Shown piece by piece: positions 34,232 through 43,038 of a stretch of 44,533 nt of DNA (the first letter of the stretch is position 1; the number at the start of each line of letters is the position of its first letter). Below the pieces are notes generated by a model. The model searched no databases. It saw nothing but the letters and a program-made list of their open reading frames with translations, and was not told the DNA's origin. The position numbers were made by a program, and so were the translations under genes. The stretch is from Candidatus Eiseniibacteriota bacterium (GTDB lineage: Bacteria; Eisenbacteria; RBG-16-71-46; JAFGJU01). The DNA is taken from NCBI GenBank assembly GCA_020349905.1, contig CP070702.1:1113070-1157602 (forward strand), read 5' to 3'.

Positions 34232-34732
34232 CTAGCGCCTTACGATGACGTCCCCGTGTGTCACGTAGTCCCCCGCCTTGAAGAACACTCGATACGTTCC
34301 GTTCGGTACCTGGCGTCCGTCTTCGTCCGTAAGGTCCCACGTGCGGGAATACGTAAGCGGTAATTGGTTCTCTCGCACGAGGGAATTTATCTTCTCGCCC
34401 TTCTGCGAGTAGACAGACATAGCCACGTCTGCTTCGGCTCTCAGAGTGTATTCTACGCAGAACGGCCCCGACGTGGGATTGGGACCGGTGCAGATGTATA
34501 TGTCGCCTCCCGGAGGAGGAGCCGCTTGAGCTTCAGGGGAAGGCACGAGGTCACCACACGAGTATGGGCACACCGGCCAGAAATCAGGACTCCCTGCGTC
34601 ATAGGAGTCGGCCGATTCGAAGAAGTCAGGAGGGTCTATGAGATTCTCTTTCTCACAGGAGCAGAGCGCGGTGAAGATCAGGAACGCTCCGAGGAGAGTG
34701 AGAACGAAGAACCGTTCCGTGTACCTGCCCAA
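34232..34732 (-). CDS. Lipoprotein with FlgD-Ig/secretion-tail-like C-terminal domain
   Basis: A 166-residue exported protein. The N-terminus has a hydrophobic core (FFVLTLLGAFLIFTAL) followed by LCSC, a lipobox-like site for lipid attachment. The next 60 residues are Pro-, Asp- and Cys-containing linker. Residues 95-166 form an Ig-like beta domain: the WDLTDEDGRQVPNGTYRVFFKAGDYV stretch is typical of FlgD-Ig/T9SS-type modules common in the FCB group. The start is TTG with AAGGAG 7 bases before it. It precedes the barrel gene by 10 bp, so the two envelope proteins are probably made together. A 19-bp tandem repeat lies just upstream. Confidence 0.7.
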   Translation of the reverse strand: MGRYTERFFVLTLLGAFLIFTALCSCEKENLIDPPDFFESADSYDAGSPDFWPVCPYSCGDLVPSPEAQAAPPPGGDIYICTGPNPTSGPFCVEYTLRAEADVAMSVYSQKGEKINSLVRENQLPLTYSRTWDLTDEDGRQVPNGTYRVFFKAGDYVTHGDVIVRR

Positions 34733-34754
34733 GACCTTCTCCTTTCCCGACGGG

Positions 34755-34792
34755 CGCGTTAGGCCTGAACGAACGCGTCAGGCTAGAACGAA
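34755..34792. repeat. Imperfect 19-bp tandem repeat
   Basis: Two directly adjoining 19-bp units (34755-34773 and 34774-34792) agree at 16 positions; both begin CGCGT and end GAACGAA. They lie in the leader of the lipoprotein gene, 22 bp before its TTG start. They could be a tandem protein-binding site or a remnant of duplication. Confidence 0.7.
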
Positions 34793-34877
34793 TCCATTCC
34801 GGGGAGCAAGATACTCCATAAAAGAAGGAAGTTCCCCACCACCGGGTGCTTTCGGCAGCCCCAAAACCTCACCTTTG

Positions 34878-34907
34878 AAGATAGCCCGCTTACAAAGTTA
34901 GGCTCAA
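34878..34907 (-). promoter_or_regulatory. Possible promoter for the lipoprotein/barrel pair
   Basis: On the minus strand TTGAGC (34907-34902), an 18-bp spacer and TATCTT (34883-34878). The leader to the TTG start would be about 140 nt and would include the tandem repeat. Confidence 0.4.
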
Positions 34908-35219
34908 GCGCTGAAAGAACACACTCTAGGCAGGGAACTCCGCTTCGCTCTTCGCTAAGACGCTAGCAACACTCAAGCACGCTGTCAACCGCAAAAAGCT
35001 CCGGCACCCGGAAAATGCCGCGGCCCGCGGGAAGCTCGAAGACTGCTTTCCGGGGTGACGAGAGAGGCGCAGCGGCCAGTCCGTCGGGCTCCGGGCCCTG
35101 GCGCTAACTCTATGCCGCGCGCGCAGTAACTTGCGCTTGCGCGGTGCCCGCACGTGTGGCAGACTACAGGGTGAAAGTATAACGTCGTACGCTGTGGAGC
35201 TGACAGGGGGAGGTCGCAA

Positions 35220-36200
35220 ATGAACATTCTTGTCACCGGCGGAGCAGGTTACATAGGAAGCGTCCTCGTGGAGCTTCTCGTGATAAAGGGGCACTCCGTG
35301 GTGGTGTTCGACAATCTCTCCACCGGCCACAGGGGCGCGGTAGAACCGTCTGCCAAGCTCGTCACGGGAGACCTCTGCGACGCGGCCGAGGTGGAGCGGC
35401 TTTTCACGGAAAACATGTTCAACTGCGTCATGCACCTGGCCTGCCACACACTGGTAGAGGAATCGATGCGTTTTCCTGAGAAGTACTACTGGAGCGGGTT
35501 GGTCTGCGGCCTCAACTTGCTCTCCGCAATGGTGCGGCACGGTACGAAAAGAATGGTCTTCTCTTCTTCGGCCGCGGTCTACGGTGAACCCGAATCTGTA
35601 CCCATTTCTGAAACCGCAGCCACGTTGCCTCAGAACCCTTACGGCGAGTGCAAACTGGCGTTCGAGAGAATGCTCCATTGGTTCAACGTGGCGCACGGAC
35701 TGGACTACGTTTCTCTCAGGTACTTCAACGCCGCCGGAGCCACGGCAGCGCACGGAGAAAGCCACGAGCCGGAGACCCATCTCATCCCGGTGGTGCTCAA
35801 GACCGCTCTGGGGCAGCGCGATGTCATCGAAGTGTTCGGCACCGACTATCCCACCCCGGACGGGACGTGTGTGAGAGATTACGTACACGTCGTGGACCTT
35901 GCCGAGGCGCACGTCCTTGCCGCGGACGCGCTTCTCAAGGGGAGTACCGGAATCTTCAATCTGGGCAACGGGAGCGGCTTTTCGGTAAACGAGGTCATTT
36001 CGGCGGCGCGCGAGGTCACGGGCGCCGACATACGCACAAAGAACGTCGCGCGAAGGAAGGGAGACCCGGCCCGGTTGGTTGCCAGCTCGGACAAGGCCGT
36101 GAAAGAGCTCGGATGGAACCCCAAGCGCACGTCTCTGCAGGAGATAATACTGAGCGCCTGGAGATGGATGAAAGACCATCCCGTGGGATACGCGGACTGA
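35220..36200 (+). CDS. galE: UDP-glucose 4-epimerase
   Basis: An extended short-chain dehydrogenase of 326 residues that interconverts UDP-glucose and UDP-galactose (possibly the N-acetyl forms) with bound NAD. GGAGYIG (7-13) is the cofactor loop. The catalytic set is Ser in SSSAAVYG (115-122) with Tyr141 and Lys145 in NPYGECK. LRYFNAAGA, YPTPDGTCVRDYVHVVDLA and NLGNGSGFSV are GalE hallmarks. Around residue 90 the usual NN motif reads YYWSGLVCG, a small departure. The ATG has GGGGGAGGT 6 bases upstream. It is followed after 18 bp by yjbQ. Confidence 0.92.
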   Translation: MNILVTGGAGYIGSVLVELLVIKGHSVVVFDNLSTGHRGAVEPSAKLVTGDLCDAAEVERLFTENMFNCVMHLACHTLVEESMRFPEKYYWSGLVCGLNLLSAMVRHGTKRMVFSSSAAVYGEPESVPISETAATLPQNPYGECKLAFERMLHWFNVAHGLDYVSLRYFNAAGATAAHGESHEPETHLIPVVLKTALGQRDVIEVFGTDYPTPDGTCVRDYVHVVDLAEAHVLAADALLKGSTGIFNLGNGSGFSVNEVISAAREVTGADIRTKNVARRKGDPARLVASSDKAVKELGWNPKRTSLQEIILSAWRWMKDHPVGYAD

Positions 36201-36218
36201 GCAGGCAGGAGGGAGTAG

Positions 36219-36617
36219 ATGGAAACGATAGACGTCAGCACTCGCTCAAGGACCGAGATGATTGACATAAACAAGCAGGTGGCCGCCTGCGTGCGCAAGT
36301 CCGGGGTGAAGAACGGTCTCTGCTTTCTTTACGTCCCCCACACGACCGCGGCCGTTACCGTCAACGAGGGCGCAGACCCTTCGGTCAAGCGAGACGTTCT
36401 CGAGACGCTCAACGAGCTCATTCCGTTCGAGGCCGATTACTCCCACACCGAGGGGAACTCTGCGGCCCACATAAAGTCCACGGTGGTGGGTGTCTCCGAG
36501 GTCGTCCCCGTAAGGGACGGCGCTCCGATGCTGGGCACCTGGCAGACCATCTTCTTCTGCGAGTTCGACGGACCCCGGCGTCGAAAGGTGCACGTGGTCG
36601 TCTCTGCCTCAGACTGA
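36219..36617 (+). CDS. yjbQ: YjbQ family protein (UPF0047)
   Basis: A small conserved cytoplasmic protein of 132 residues. VPHTTAAVTVNEGADPSV and YSHTEGNSAAHIKSTVVGVSEVVPV contain the family His residues, and GTWQTIFFCEFDGPRRRKVHV is the typical end. The family forms trimers; weak thiamine-phosphate synthase activity has been reported for E. coli YjbQ, but the physiological role is unsettled. The ATG has GGAGGGAGT upstream. It is probably co-transcribed with galE, which gives no clear functional hint. A GC-rich hairpin follows. Confidence 0.9.
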   Translation: METIDVSTRSRTEMIDINKQVAACVRKSGVKNGLCFLYVPHTTAAVTVNEGADPSVKRDVLETLNELIPFEADYSHTEGNSAAHIKSTVVGVSEVVPVRDGAPMLGTWQTIFFCEFDGPRRRKVHVVVSASD

Positions 36618-36644
36618 AGCGGGCGCGGAGCGGCTACGGCTGCG

Positions 36645-36678
36645 CGGCGGCCGGGCCGGCCGGGTGTGGGCGCCGCCG
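36645..36678 (+). terminator. GC-rich hairpin after yjbQ
   Basis: CGGCGGC (36645-36651) pairs with GCCGCCG (36672-36678); the loop itself contains the palindrome GGCCGGCC. There is no T-run, so it is only a possible terminator. Confidence 0.35.
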
Positions 36679-36764
36679 GGTGCTGCGCTTGAAGTGCCCA
36701 CGCCGAACCCTTCCGATGGGAGGGGTCCGGTGGGGATGGGCCGATTGACAGGAGAGCCAAGCAC

Positions 36765-38219
36765 ATGGACCTTTTTGAATCCGAAGACCGACCCAGGAAA
36801 AGGGCCGCCGCGCCCCTTGCAGACAGGATGCGTCCGCTTTCGCTGGAGGAGTTCGTCGGCCAGGAGCACATCGTGGGGCCGGGAAAGGTCTTGAGGAAGG
36901 CCATAGAGAGCGACGAGATCCAGTCGGTGATTCTCTGGGGGCCGCCGGGAACGGGCAAGACCACGCTGGCCCGCATCGTGGCCCGAATGACGGATTCGCG
37001 GTTCGTGGCCTTCAGCGCGGTCACGTCCGGCGTCAAGGAGATACGGGAAGTCATTGCCCGCGCCACGGCCGAGAGGAAGGCGTCGGGACGCCGGACAATC
37101 CTCTTCGTGGACGAAATACACAGATTCAACAAGGCCCAGCAGGACGGCTTTCTGCCGCACGTCGAGAACGGAACCGTGGTCCTCATAGGTGCCACAACTG
37201 AAAACCCTTCGTTCGAAGTCATATCTGCGCTTCTCTCGCGCTCGAAGGTGTTCGTGCTGAATCCCCTCAGCGTTTCCGAGCTCAGGACCGTCCTGGACAG
37301 AGCCGTGGCGGACAGGGAGCGCGGTCTGGCATCGCTTTCTCCTGTTGTGGCAGAGAACGCGCTGAGTTTTCTTGCCAACACTTCCGCCGGGGACGCGCGC
37401 GTGGCTCTGAACGCCCTGGAGCTGGCGGTGACGACCACGGCCCCCGACAAGAAAGGGGAGCGGGTGGTGACGCTGCCGGCGGTCCAGGAGGCCATGCAGA
37501 AGCGGGCGCTCCTCTACGATAAGGAAGGCGAGGAGCACTACAACATCATCTCAGCCCTTCACAAGAGCATGAGGGGAGGGGACGCGGATGCTTCCCTCTA
37601 TTGGCTGGCCAGGATGCTGGAGGCGGGGGAAGACCCGCTCTACGTGGCGCGGCGGCTAGTGCGTTTCGCCTCGGAAGACGTGGGAAACGCAGACCCTCAG
37701 GCCCTTCTGGTGGCCGTGGCTGCCAAGGAGGCCGTGCACTTCGTAGGGATGCCCGAGTGCAACAACGCCCTTGCCCAGGCGGTCACGTATCTCGCCACCG
37801 CCCCCAAGAGTAACGCCCTCTACACGGCATACTCCCGCGTGCAGAAGGACGTGTCGGAAGGAGAAAACCCCCCGGTGCCGCTTCACATCAGGAACGCACC
37901 CACGTCCCTGATGAAGGAGCTCGGCTACGGGAAGGACTACATGTACCCTCACGAGTTTCCCGACACGGTGGTGGACCAGGAGTATTTCCCGGAGGCCCTG
38001 AAGGGCAGGCGCTACTATCATCCCACTGATTCGGGCTTCGAAGCGGAGATAAAGAGGCGCATGGCCGAGTGGATGAAGAAGAGGGTCGCGCTACGTTCGC
38101 GGGCGGGGAAGAAGGGAAGTGGTCACGCGGGGAAATCGCTGGGAAAACCTGGTGAAAGCCCGGGCAAAGCGCTCGGAAAACGTGGCAAGAAGAGCGTCCG
38201 GGGAAAGAAGAAGCCGTGA
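36765..38219 (+). CDS. rarA: Replication-associated recombination protein A (AAA+ ATPase)
   Basis: The RarA/MgsA/Mgs1 family clamp-loader-like ATPase that acts at stalled replication forks. MRPLSLEEFVGQEHIVG is the family start, Walker A is GPPGTGKTT, Walker B is LFVDEIHRFNKAQQD, and IGATTENPSFEV is sensor 1. The C-terminal half has NIISALHKSMRGGDADASLYWLARML and LVRFASEDVGNADP, which are diagnostic. It has 484 residues; the last 38 (about 447-484) are an added Lys/Gly/Ser tail with 11 Lys and SPGK/LGK repeats, not part of the usual protein and resembling a histone tail. A GGAGAG ribosome site precedes the ATG. Confidence 0.95.
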   Translation: MDLFESEDRPRKRAAAPLADRMRPLSLEEFVGQEHIVGPGKVLRKAIESDEIQSVILWGPPGTGKTTLARIVARMTDSRFVAFSAVTSGVKEIREVIARATAERKASGRRTILFVDEIHRFNKAQQDGFLPHVENGTVVLIGATTENPSFEVISALLSRSKVFVLNPLSVSELRTVLDRAVADRERGLASLSPVVAENALSFLANTSAGDARVALNALELAVTTTAPDKKGERVVTLPAVQEAMQKRALLYDKEGEEHYNIISALHKSMRGGDADASLYWLARMLEAGEDPLYVARRLVRFASEDVGNADPQALLVAVAAKEAVHFVGMPECNNALAQAVTYLATAPKSNALYTAYSRVQKDVSEGENPPVPLHIRNAPTSLMKELGYGKDYMYPHEFPDTVVDQEYFPEALKGRRYYHPTDSGFEAEIKRRMAEWMKKRVALRSRAGKKGSGHAGKSLGKPGESPGKALGKRGKKSVRGKKKP

Positions 38220-38234
38220 GGGAGACTTAAGTCG

Positions 38235-38269
38235 GAGCCCCCGAGCCGACGCGCGTGATTCTGGGGCTC
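38235..38269. terminator. Hairpin between convergent rarA and radical SAM genes
   Basis: GAGCCCC (38235-38241) pairs with GGGGCTC (38263-38269) across a 21-nt loop. Lying between two gene ends, it could serve both strands. No clear T-run. Confidence 0.35.
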
Positions 38270-38363
38270 TGGTCTGGAAGCGGGGCGCCGGCCGCGAGCG
38301 GTGCCCGGGAAGCCCGGGGCAGACCCACTGGCTGGCGGCGCTGGTCCGGAAGCCCGTGAACAG

Positions 38364-39287
38364 CTAGGGTAAACGCTGCGCCCAGCCCCTGTCCAGACCC
38401 ACCTCCTGCATTTTCCGGAAGGCCCTCCTGTATTCCTCGCGCGTTATCCTCCTGTTGAGAGGCGGGACGCCCGTTGCCTCGTGCGCAGGGAAATACTGAG
38501 CCATCAGGCTGATGTAGCTCTTGCTCGAGATCTCCTTCGCGATGAACTCGAGCGTCTCCTCTGTTCCGCTCACGGAATCCGGAAGCACCAGGAGCCGTAT
38601 AACAAGTCCCCTCAGGGCCACTCCCAGTTCGTCCACCTGAAGGTCACCCACCTGCCTGTGCATTTCCCTTACGGCTTGCCTGTTGTGAGTTGCGTAGAGC
38701 GGCACCCCCGAGTACTTGAGCCCGGCCTCATCGCTGGCGTATCTCATGTCAGGCATGTAGATGTCCACGATTCCCTCGAGGAGTTCTACGACCTCCACGA
38801 GCTCGTAGCCGCCCGTGTTGTAGACCACCGGAAGCGTGAGGCCCTCTTCAGCTGCCAGGGCCAATGCCGCGAGTATCTGGGGCATGTAGTGCGTCGGTGT
38901 CACGAAGTTCACGTTGTGACAGCCCCTTCTCTGAAGAGATAGCATCATCTCGGCCATCTCCACCTCGGAGACCTCGTTTCCGTGTCCCAGCTGGCTTATG
39001 GGATAGTTCTGGCAGTAGATGCACTTCATGTTGCAGTTGGTAAGAAAGATGGTGCCCGAGCCGCGCAGGCCGGAAATCGGCGGTTCCTCTCCGTGGTGCT
39101 CGTTACAGCTCGAAACGGCCGGCCTGAGGCCGGCCCGGCACTCTCCCAGCTCCCCCCTCGTCCTGTCCGCCCCGCACCTCCTGGGGCAGAGCGAGCAGCT
39201 GCGCAGGAGTTCCAGGGCCTCCCGGGCCCGAGCTTTTAGCCTTTCCCCCTCAAGCAGTTTGAGGTAAGATGGATACGTAAGTGACAC
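38364..39287 (-). CDS. Radical SAM protein of the PflA-like COG1313 group
   Basis: A 307-residue radical S-adenosylmethionine protein. The cluster-binding motif is Cys85-X3-Cys89-X2-Cys92 in CNMKCIYCQN. Before it is a Cys-rich N-terminal region, CSLCPRRCGADR...GECRAG (Cys31, 34, 38, 50), typical of the COG1313 group distantly related to pyruvate formate-lyase activating enzyme. TPTHYMPQIL, YNTGGYE and DIYMPDMRY continue the barrel. The substrate is unknown, and no glycyl-radical enzyme is adjacent. The GTG at 39287 has AAGGAGG 8 bases upstream. The gene diverges from dnaE and has a consensus -10. Confidence 0.88.
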   Translation of the reverse strand: MSLTYPSYLKLLEGERLKARAREALELLRSCSLCPRRCGADRTRGELGECRAGLRPAVSSCNEHHGEEPPISGLRGSGTIFLTNCNMKCIYCQNYPISQLGHGNEVSEVEMAEMMLSLQRRGCHNVNFVTPTHYMPQILAALALAAEEGLTLPVVYNTGGYELVEVVELLEGIVDIYMPDMRYASDEAGLKYSGVPLYATHNRQAVREMHRQVGDLQVDELGVALRGLVIRLLVLPDSVSGTEETLEFIAKEISSKSYISLMAQYFPAHEATGVPPLNRRITREEYRRAFRKMQEVGLDRGWAQRLP

Positions 39288-39294
39288 CGTCCCT

Positions 39295-39310
39295 GCCTCC
39301 TTCGGGAGGC
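39295..39310. repeat. Perfect hairpin sequence with TTCG loop at the radical SAM promoter
   Basis: GCCTCC (39295-39300), TTCG, GGAGGC (39305-39310). On the minus strand one arm lies between the -10 box and the predicted start point and the other contains the ribosome site, so the transcript probably lacks one arm. Confidence 0.6.
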
Positions 39311-39340
39311 ATTATACCAGCCGCGGGGAGACTAGTTCAA
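39311..39340 (-). promoter_or_regulatory. Promoter for the radical SAM gene
   Basis: On the minus strand TTGAAC (39340-39335), an 18-bp spacer and a consensus TATAAT (39316-39311). The start point would be near 39304, giving a leader of about 17 nt. Confidence 0.65.
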
Positions 39341-39429
39341 GACAGGCCCATCAGGAACTCTCTGTAACCCGTCAGCCAGACTCAGATCGTCCTCACACCT
39401 GAACGCGCGGCGTCGGCTGGAGGAGACCA

Positions 39430-42400
39430 TTGAACAAAGGGCAGAAGTTCGTCCACCTTCATCTTCACACCGAGTACAGCCTTCTGGAGGGAATGTGCCG
39501 CATCGGCCCGCTCTTTGACTCGGTCCTTGCCAAAGGGATGCAGGCCGTGGCCATGACGGACCACATGTCGTTCTTCGGTGTGGTTCCGTTCGTCAAGGAG
39601 GCGGGGGCCAGGGGAGTGAAGCCCATCATAGGTTGCGAGATGGACGTGGCCGGGCTGCACTCGGGTTCCCTGGCAGGCGACGGGAAGCCATTCCGCGTCG
39701 TCTTACTCGCTGAAAATAATGACGGTTACGATAATCTCCTCAAGTTAACTACCAAGGCTCTCACCAGGACCGATGCCCTTCGCGGGTCCGTGGACGCCAG
39801 GGATATTTCATCGCACAGGAAGGGCATCATCGCCCTGAGCGGCAGCCGGCACTCGGAGGTGTCGCACGTGTTTTCGGTGGAGGGCCCCGCAGCGGCGTCG
39901 CGTCTGGTGGCGGCATACGAGGAGCTTTTCGGAAGGGAGAACTGGTTTCTGGAGATTTGTAGGCACAACGTGGAAGAGGAGAGAGAGCTCGACCACTTCC
40001 TCCTGGACCAGTTCAAGACGCAGGGTGTGCCCCTCGTGGCAACGAACGAGGTTCGCTATCTGGAACGTTCGGACGCCGAGACCCACGACGTTCTCCTGGC
40101 GATACACTGTGCGACCCATCTGGGAGACCCGGACAGAGAGCGGCTGGCGGCGCCCGAGTATTATCTTAAGAGCCCGGAGCAGATGTGGGAGCGTTTTGGC
40201 GACGTCCCGTCGGCCCTGGAGAGGACCGTGGAACTCTCAGAGCGCTGCCGCGTGGAGATTCCGCTCAACCGGGTACACCTTCCCGGCTTCAAGCTCTCTC
40301 CCGGACACACTGTGCGGAGTTACCTGCGCGTCAAGTGCGAGGAGGGTCTGAGGGAGAGGTTCACGGAGGAGGAGATGCCGGCTGCGAGAGAACGCTTGGA
40401 CAGGGAGCTGGCAGTTGTGGCGGAAAAGGGGCTCTCCGGTTTCTTCCTCGTTGTCTGGGACCTCGTCCGGTTCGCGCGCCAGAAGAAGATACCTGTCGGG
40501 CCCGGCAGGGGTTCTTCGGTCGGAAGCATCATCGCCTACTGCCTGGGCATAAGCGACGTGGACCCCATCAAGTTTGACCTGGTCTTCGAGCGGTTCCTGA
40601 GCCGCGGGCGCTCCGGACTCCCGGACATCGACGTGGACCTGTGTCACAAGTGCAGGGAGCGTGTCGTGGACTATCTCACCAGGAAGTACGGAGAGAAACA
40701 CGTGGCGCACATTGCCACGCTGGATACGCTCGCGCCCCGAAGCGCGGTGAGGGACGCCGGAAGGGCGCTCGCCGTAGGAGAAGAAGTGGTGGACCGCGTG
40801 GCCCGCGCGATTCCGGGGGGCTCAGCAGGCAGCATCGAGGCCGCCATGCGAGAGTCGGTGCCTCTGGCCAAGCTCTACGGGAACGACGAGAGGGCCCGGG
40901 CACTCCTGGACGCGGCCCGGGAAATCGAGGGCCTGCCCCGTCACCCTTCTGTCCACGCCGGAGGGCTTCTGATAACTGATGCACCTCTCACCGACTACGT
41001 CGCCCTGCAGCGGCTGGCCAGCGGTGAAGTCATAGCGCAGATAACCAAAGACCCTGTTGAGGAGCTGGGTCTTCTAAAAATAGACCTCCTGGGTCTGAGG
41101 TTCCTGACTGCACTCTACGAGGCCGTCTCGATGGTCAAGGCGCGCCGGGACCTCAAGCTGGATGTGGGTTCGATTCCCCTCGACGACGGTTCGACATACG
41201 CGCTCATGGCCGAGGGAAAGACCCTGGGCGTGTTCCAGCTCGAAAGCAGCGGAATGCAGGACCTCTTGCGACAGCTCAAGCCGGAGAGGTTGGAAGACGT
41301 GGTAGCGGTGCTTTCCCTCTACAGGCCCGGCCCTCTGGGAGGAGGCCTGGTGGAACGCTACATCGCCAGAAGACACGGTCGCGAACCGGTGAGCTATCCG
41401 CATCCGATGCTGGAGTCTGTCCTCAAAGAGACCTTCGGAGTCATACTCTATCAGGAACAGGTGATGGAGGTGGCCAGGGTCATGGCGGGCTTTTCTTTGG
41501 AAGAGGCAGACGAGTTCCGCGTGGTAGTGACGAGGCGCAAACCTGGAGACCTGGCCTCGCTCAGGCAGAGGTTCGTGGGCGGGGCAGTCGAAAGGGGAGT
41601 CGAAGGCGAAGACGCGGAGGAGATATTCAAACTCCTGCTCCACTTCGCCGGGTTCGGCTACAACAAGTCCCACAGCGCTGCATACGCTCTCACCACGTAC
41701 CGATGCGCGTACATGATGGTGCACTTCCCGATGGAGTACATCACGGCTCTTCTGAACAACAATTTGGGCTTCACGGACCGGATGAGAAACTACATGGCCG
41801 TCGCCAGGGAACGGAACATAGGCTTTGCGGCGTGCGACGTGAACGCGAGTGAGGTGGATTTCAAGATAGAAGGGGAGGCCATACGCGTTGGTCTTTCGGT
41901 GGTCAAGCACGTGGGTGAGGGGGTCGCACGCGAGATAGTGTCTGAGAGGAATGCGTGGGGAGATTTCGGCTCGCTCACTGACTTCTGCTTCAGGACGCAC
42001 GGGAAGCTCACCAGGCAGGCCGTCGAGAACCTCGTGCGTGCAGGGGCGTTTGACTTCACACGGCTCAGGCGGTCCCAGATGCTTGCAGTCCTCGGTCAGA
42101 TCCTCAAGGTCGCCAGTGGCGAGGGACAGCCCGAGCGCTCCCGGGGGGAGGAACAGACCGAACTTGGGCTGGCGGAAAGAGGAAGGAAGGAAGAGTGCGT
42201 GGACGTGCCCGATCTGCCGGAGCTCTCGCAGTCTCATTTGAGAGAAGGCGAACAGGAGGCCACGGACCTCTTCATAAGCCAGCATCCTCTGCACGACAGA
42301 GAGCACCTTCTCCGCCAGATGGGGATCGTGACAATAGAGGAAGCACTTGCGTCCCAGCAGGCGCAGGTCGTTTCTGTGGCCGGGCTCCTTGCCGAGTACA

Positions 42401-42957
42401 GAAAGATAAGAACAAAGAGTTCCCGCCCGATGGCGTTTCTCACGCTGCGTGACGAGACGGGCACGATAGAGGTCGTCATCTTCCCCAACGTCTTCGAACG
42501 TCTGGCCAGGGCAGCCGAGGAGACCAAGGGGAAGCCCTTCTCAGTGAAGTGGGCCAGAAACGAACCTCTGGTCGTTACGGGGAAGATACAACGGGAAGAG
42601 ACCACCAAGCTTCTTTGCGAAGCAGTGGAACCGCTGGCCGAGGTCCAGGAGGAGTTCTACTCCATCGGGGTGCTGGAAATAAGGCTCCCCGAACGCTTCA
42701 AGAATTACTCCAGGCTCAAGAACGTGTTGCTCTCCGCCCCGGGCAACTCCGAGGTGAGAATAAGCTGGACCCAGACCGGGTTCACCTTTGCAGAGGACAG
42801 CCTGGCTGAAGAGACGCGCACAGAGATCGAGGCGCTCAGAAGACACAAGGTCCACGTATCGGAGGAGCTGGTGGAGGAAGTGGAGGCACTGGTGGGCAAG
42901 GGAAACGTAGGAGTGGCCACCAAGGACGGCGTCTCTACGGAGAGCTCCGGCGGTTGA
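39430..42957 (+). CDS. dnaE: DNA polymerase III alpha subunit
   Basis: The replicative polymerase, 1175 residues, of the DnaE type without a built-in proofreading exonuclease. The PHP domain starts with HLHLHTEYSLLEG (His11, His13) and MTDH (42-45). GPGRGSSVGSIIAYCLGI and PDIDVD (398-403) form the catalytic centre; Asp401 and Asp403 match the catalytic aspartates of the E. coli enzyme. RPGPLGGG and GYNKSHSAAYAL are palm/fingers blocks, and the OB fold (about 977-1050) includes AFLTLRDETGTIEVVIFP. The start is TTG with GGAGGAG a few bases before it. It diverges from the radical SAM gene. A clear own promoter was not found in the 142-bp gap. Confidence 0.98.
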   Translation: MNKGQKFVHLHLHTEYSLLEGMCRIGPLFDSVLAKGMQAVAMTDHMSFFGVVPFVKEAGARGVKPIIGCEMDVAGLHSGSLAGDGKPFRVVLLAENNDGYDNLLKLTTKALTRTDALRGSVDARDISSHRKGIIALSGSRHSEVSHVFSVEGPAAASRLVAAYEELFGRENWFLEICRHNVEEERELDHFLLDQFKTQGVPLVATNEVRYLERSDAETHDVLLAIHCATHLGDPDRERLAAPEYYLKSPEQMWERFGDVPSALERTVELSERCRVEIPLNRVHLPGFKLSPGHTVRSYLRVKCEEGLRERFTEEEMPAARERLDRELAVVAEKGLSGFFLVVWDLVRFARQKKIPVGPGRGSSVGSIIAYCLGISDVDPIKFDLVFERFLSRGRSGLPDIDVDLCHKCRERVVDYLTRKYGEKHVAHIATLDTLAPRSAVRDAGRALAVGEEVVDRVARAIPGGSAGSIEAAMRESVPLAKLYGNDERARALLDAAREIEGLPRHPSVHAGGLLITDAPLTDYVALQRLASGEVIAQITKDPVEELGLLKIDLLGLRFLTALYEAVSMVKARRDLKLDVGSIPLDDGSTYALMAEGKTLGVFQLESSGMQDLLRQLKPERLEDVVAVLSLYRPGPLGGGLVERYIARRHGREPVSYPHPMLESVLKETFGVILYQEQVMEVARVMAGFSLEEADEFRVVVTRRKPGDLASLRQRFVGGAVERGVEGEDAEEIFKLLLHFAGFGYNKSHSAAYALTTYRCAYMMVHFPMEYITALLNNNLGFTDRMRNYMAVARERNIGFAACDVNASEVDFKIEGEAIRVGLSVVKHVGEGVAREIVSERNAWGDFGSLTDFCFRTHGKLTRQAVENLVRAGAFDFTRLRRSQMLAVLGQILKVASGEGQPERSRGEEQTELGLAERGRKEECVDVPDLPELSQSHLREGEQEATDLFISQHPLHDREHLLRQMGIVTIEEALASQQAQVVSVAGLLAEYRKIRTKSSRPMAFLTLRDETGTIEVVIFPNVFERLARAAEETKGKPFSVKWARNEPLVVTGKIQREETTKLLCEAVEPLAEVQEEFYSIGVLEIRLPERFKNYSRLKNVLLSAPGNSEVRISWTQTGFTFAEDSLAEETRTEIEALRRHKVHVSEELVEEVEALVGKGNVGVATKDGVSTESSGG

Positions 42958-42975
42958 GCGTTCGGTGCCCCGAGG

Positions 42976-43004
42976 TTGACAGCCCCGCAGCAGTTTGTTA
43001 CATT
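42976..43004 (+). promoter_or_regulatory. Promoter for tRNA-Glu
   Basis: TTGACA (42976-42981), a 17-bp spacer ending in TGT and TACATT (42999-43004), an extended -10 promoter about 35 nt before the tRNA. Confidence 0.7.
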
Positions 43005-43038
43005 GACCGAGGCTCTGAATACAGAGCCGTTCTCGTGC

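Larger units (their letters stand above)
34733..35219. other. Divergent intergenic region, lipoprotein gene to galE
   Basis: A 487-bp gap with no credible gene. Near the lipoprotein gene it holds the 19-bp tandem repeat (34755-34792) and a minus-strand promoter (34878-34907). On the galE side there is a GC-rich stretch with the palindrome GCGCAAGCGC-type sequence near 35131-35142. A TATAAC hexamer near 35177 has no good -35 partner, so the galE promoter is unassigned. GGGGGAGGT precedes the galE ATG. Confidence 0.4.
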
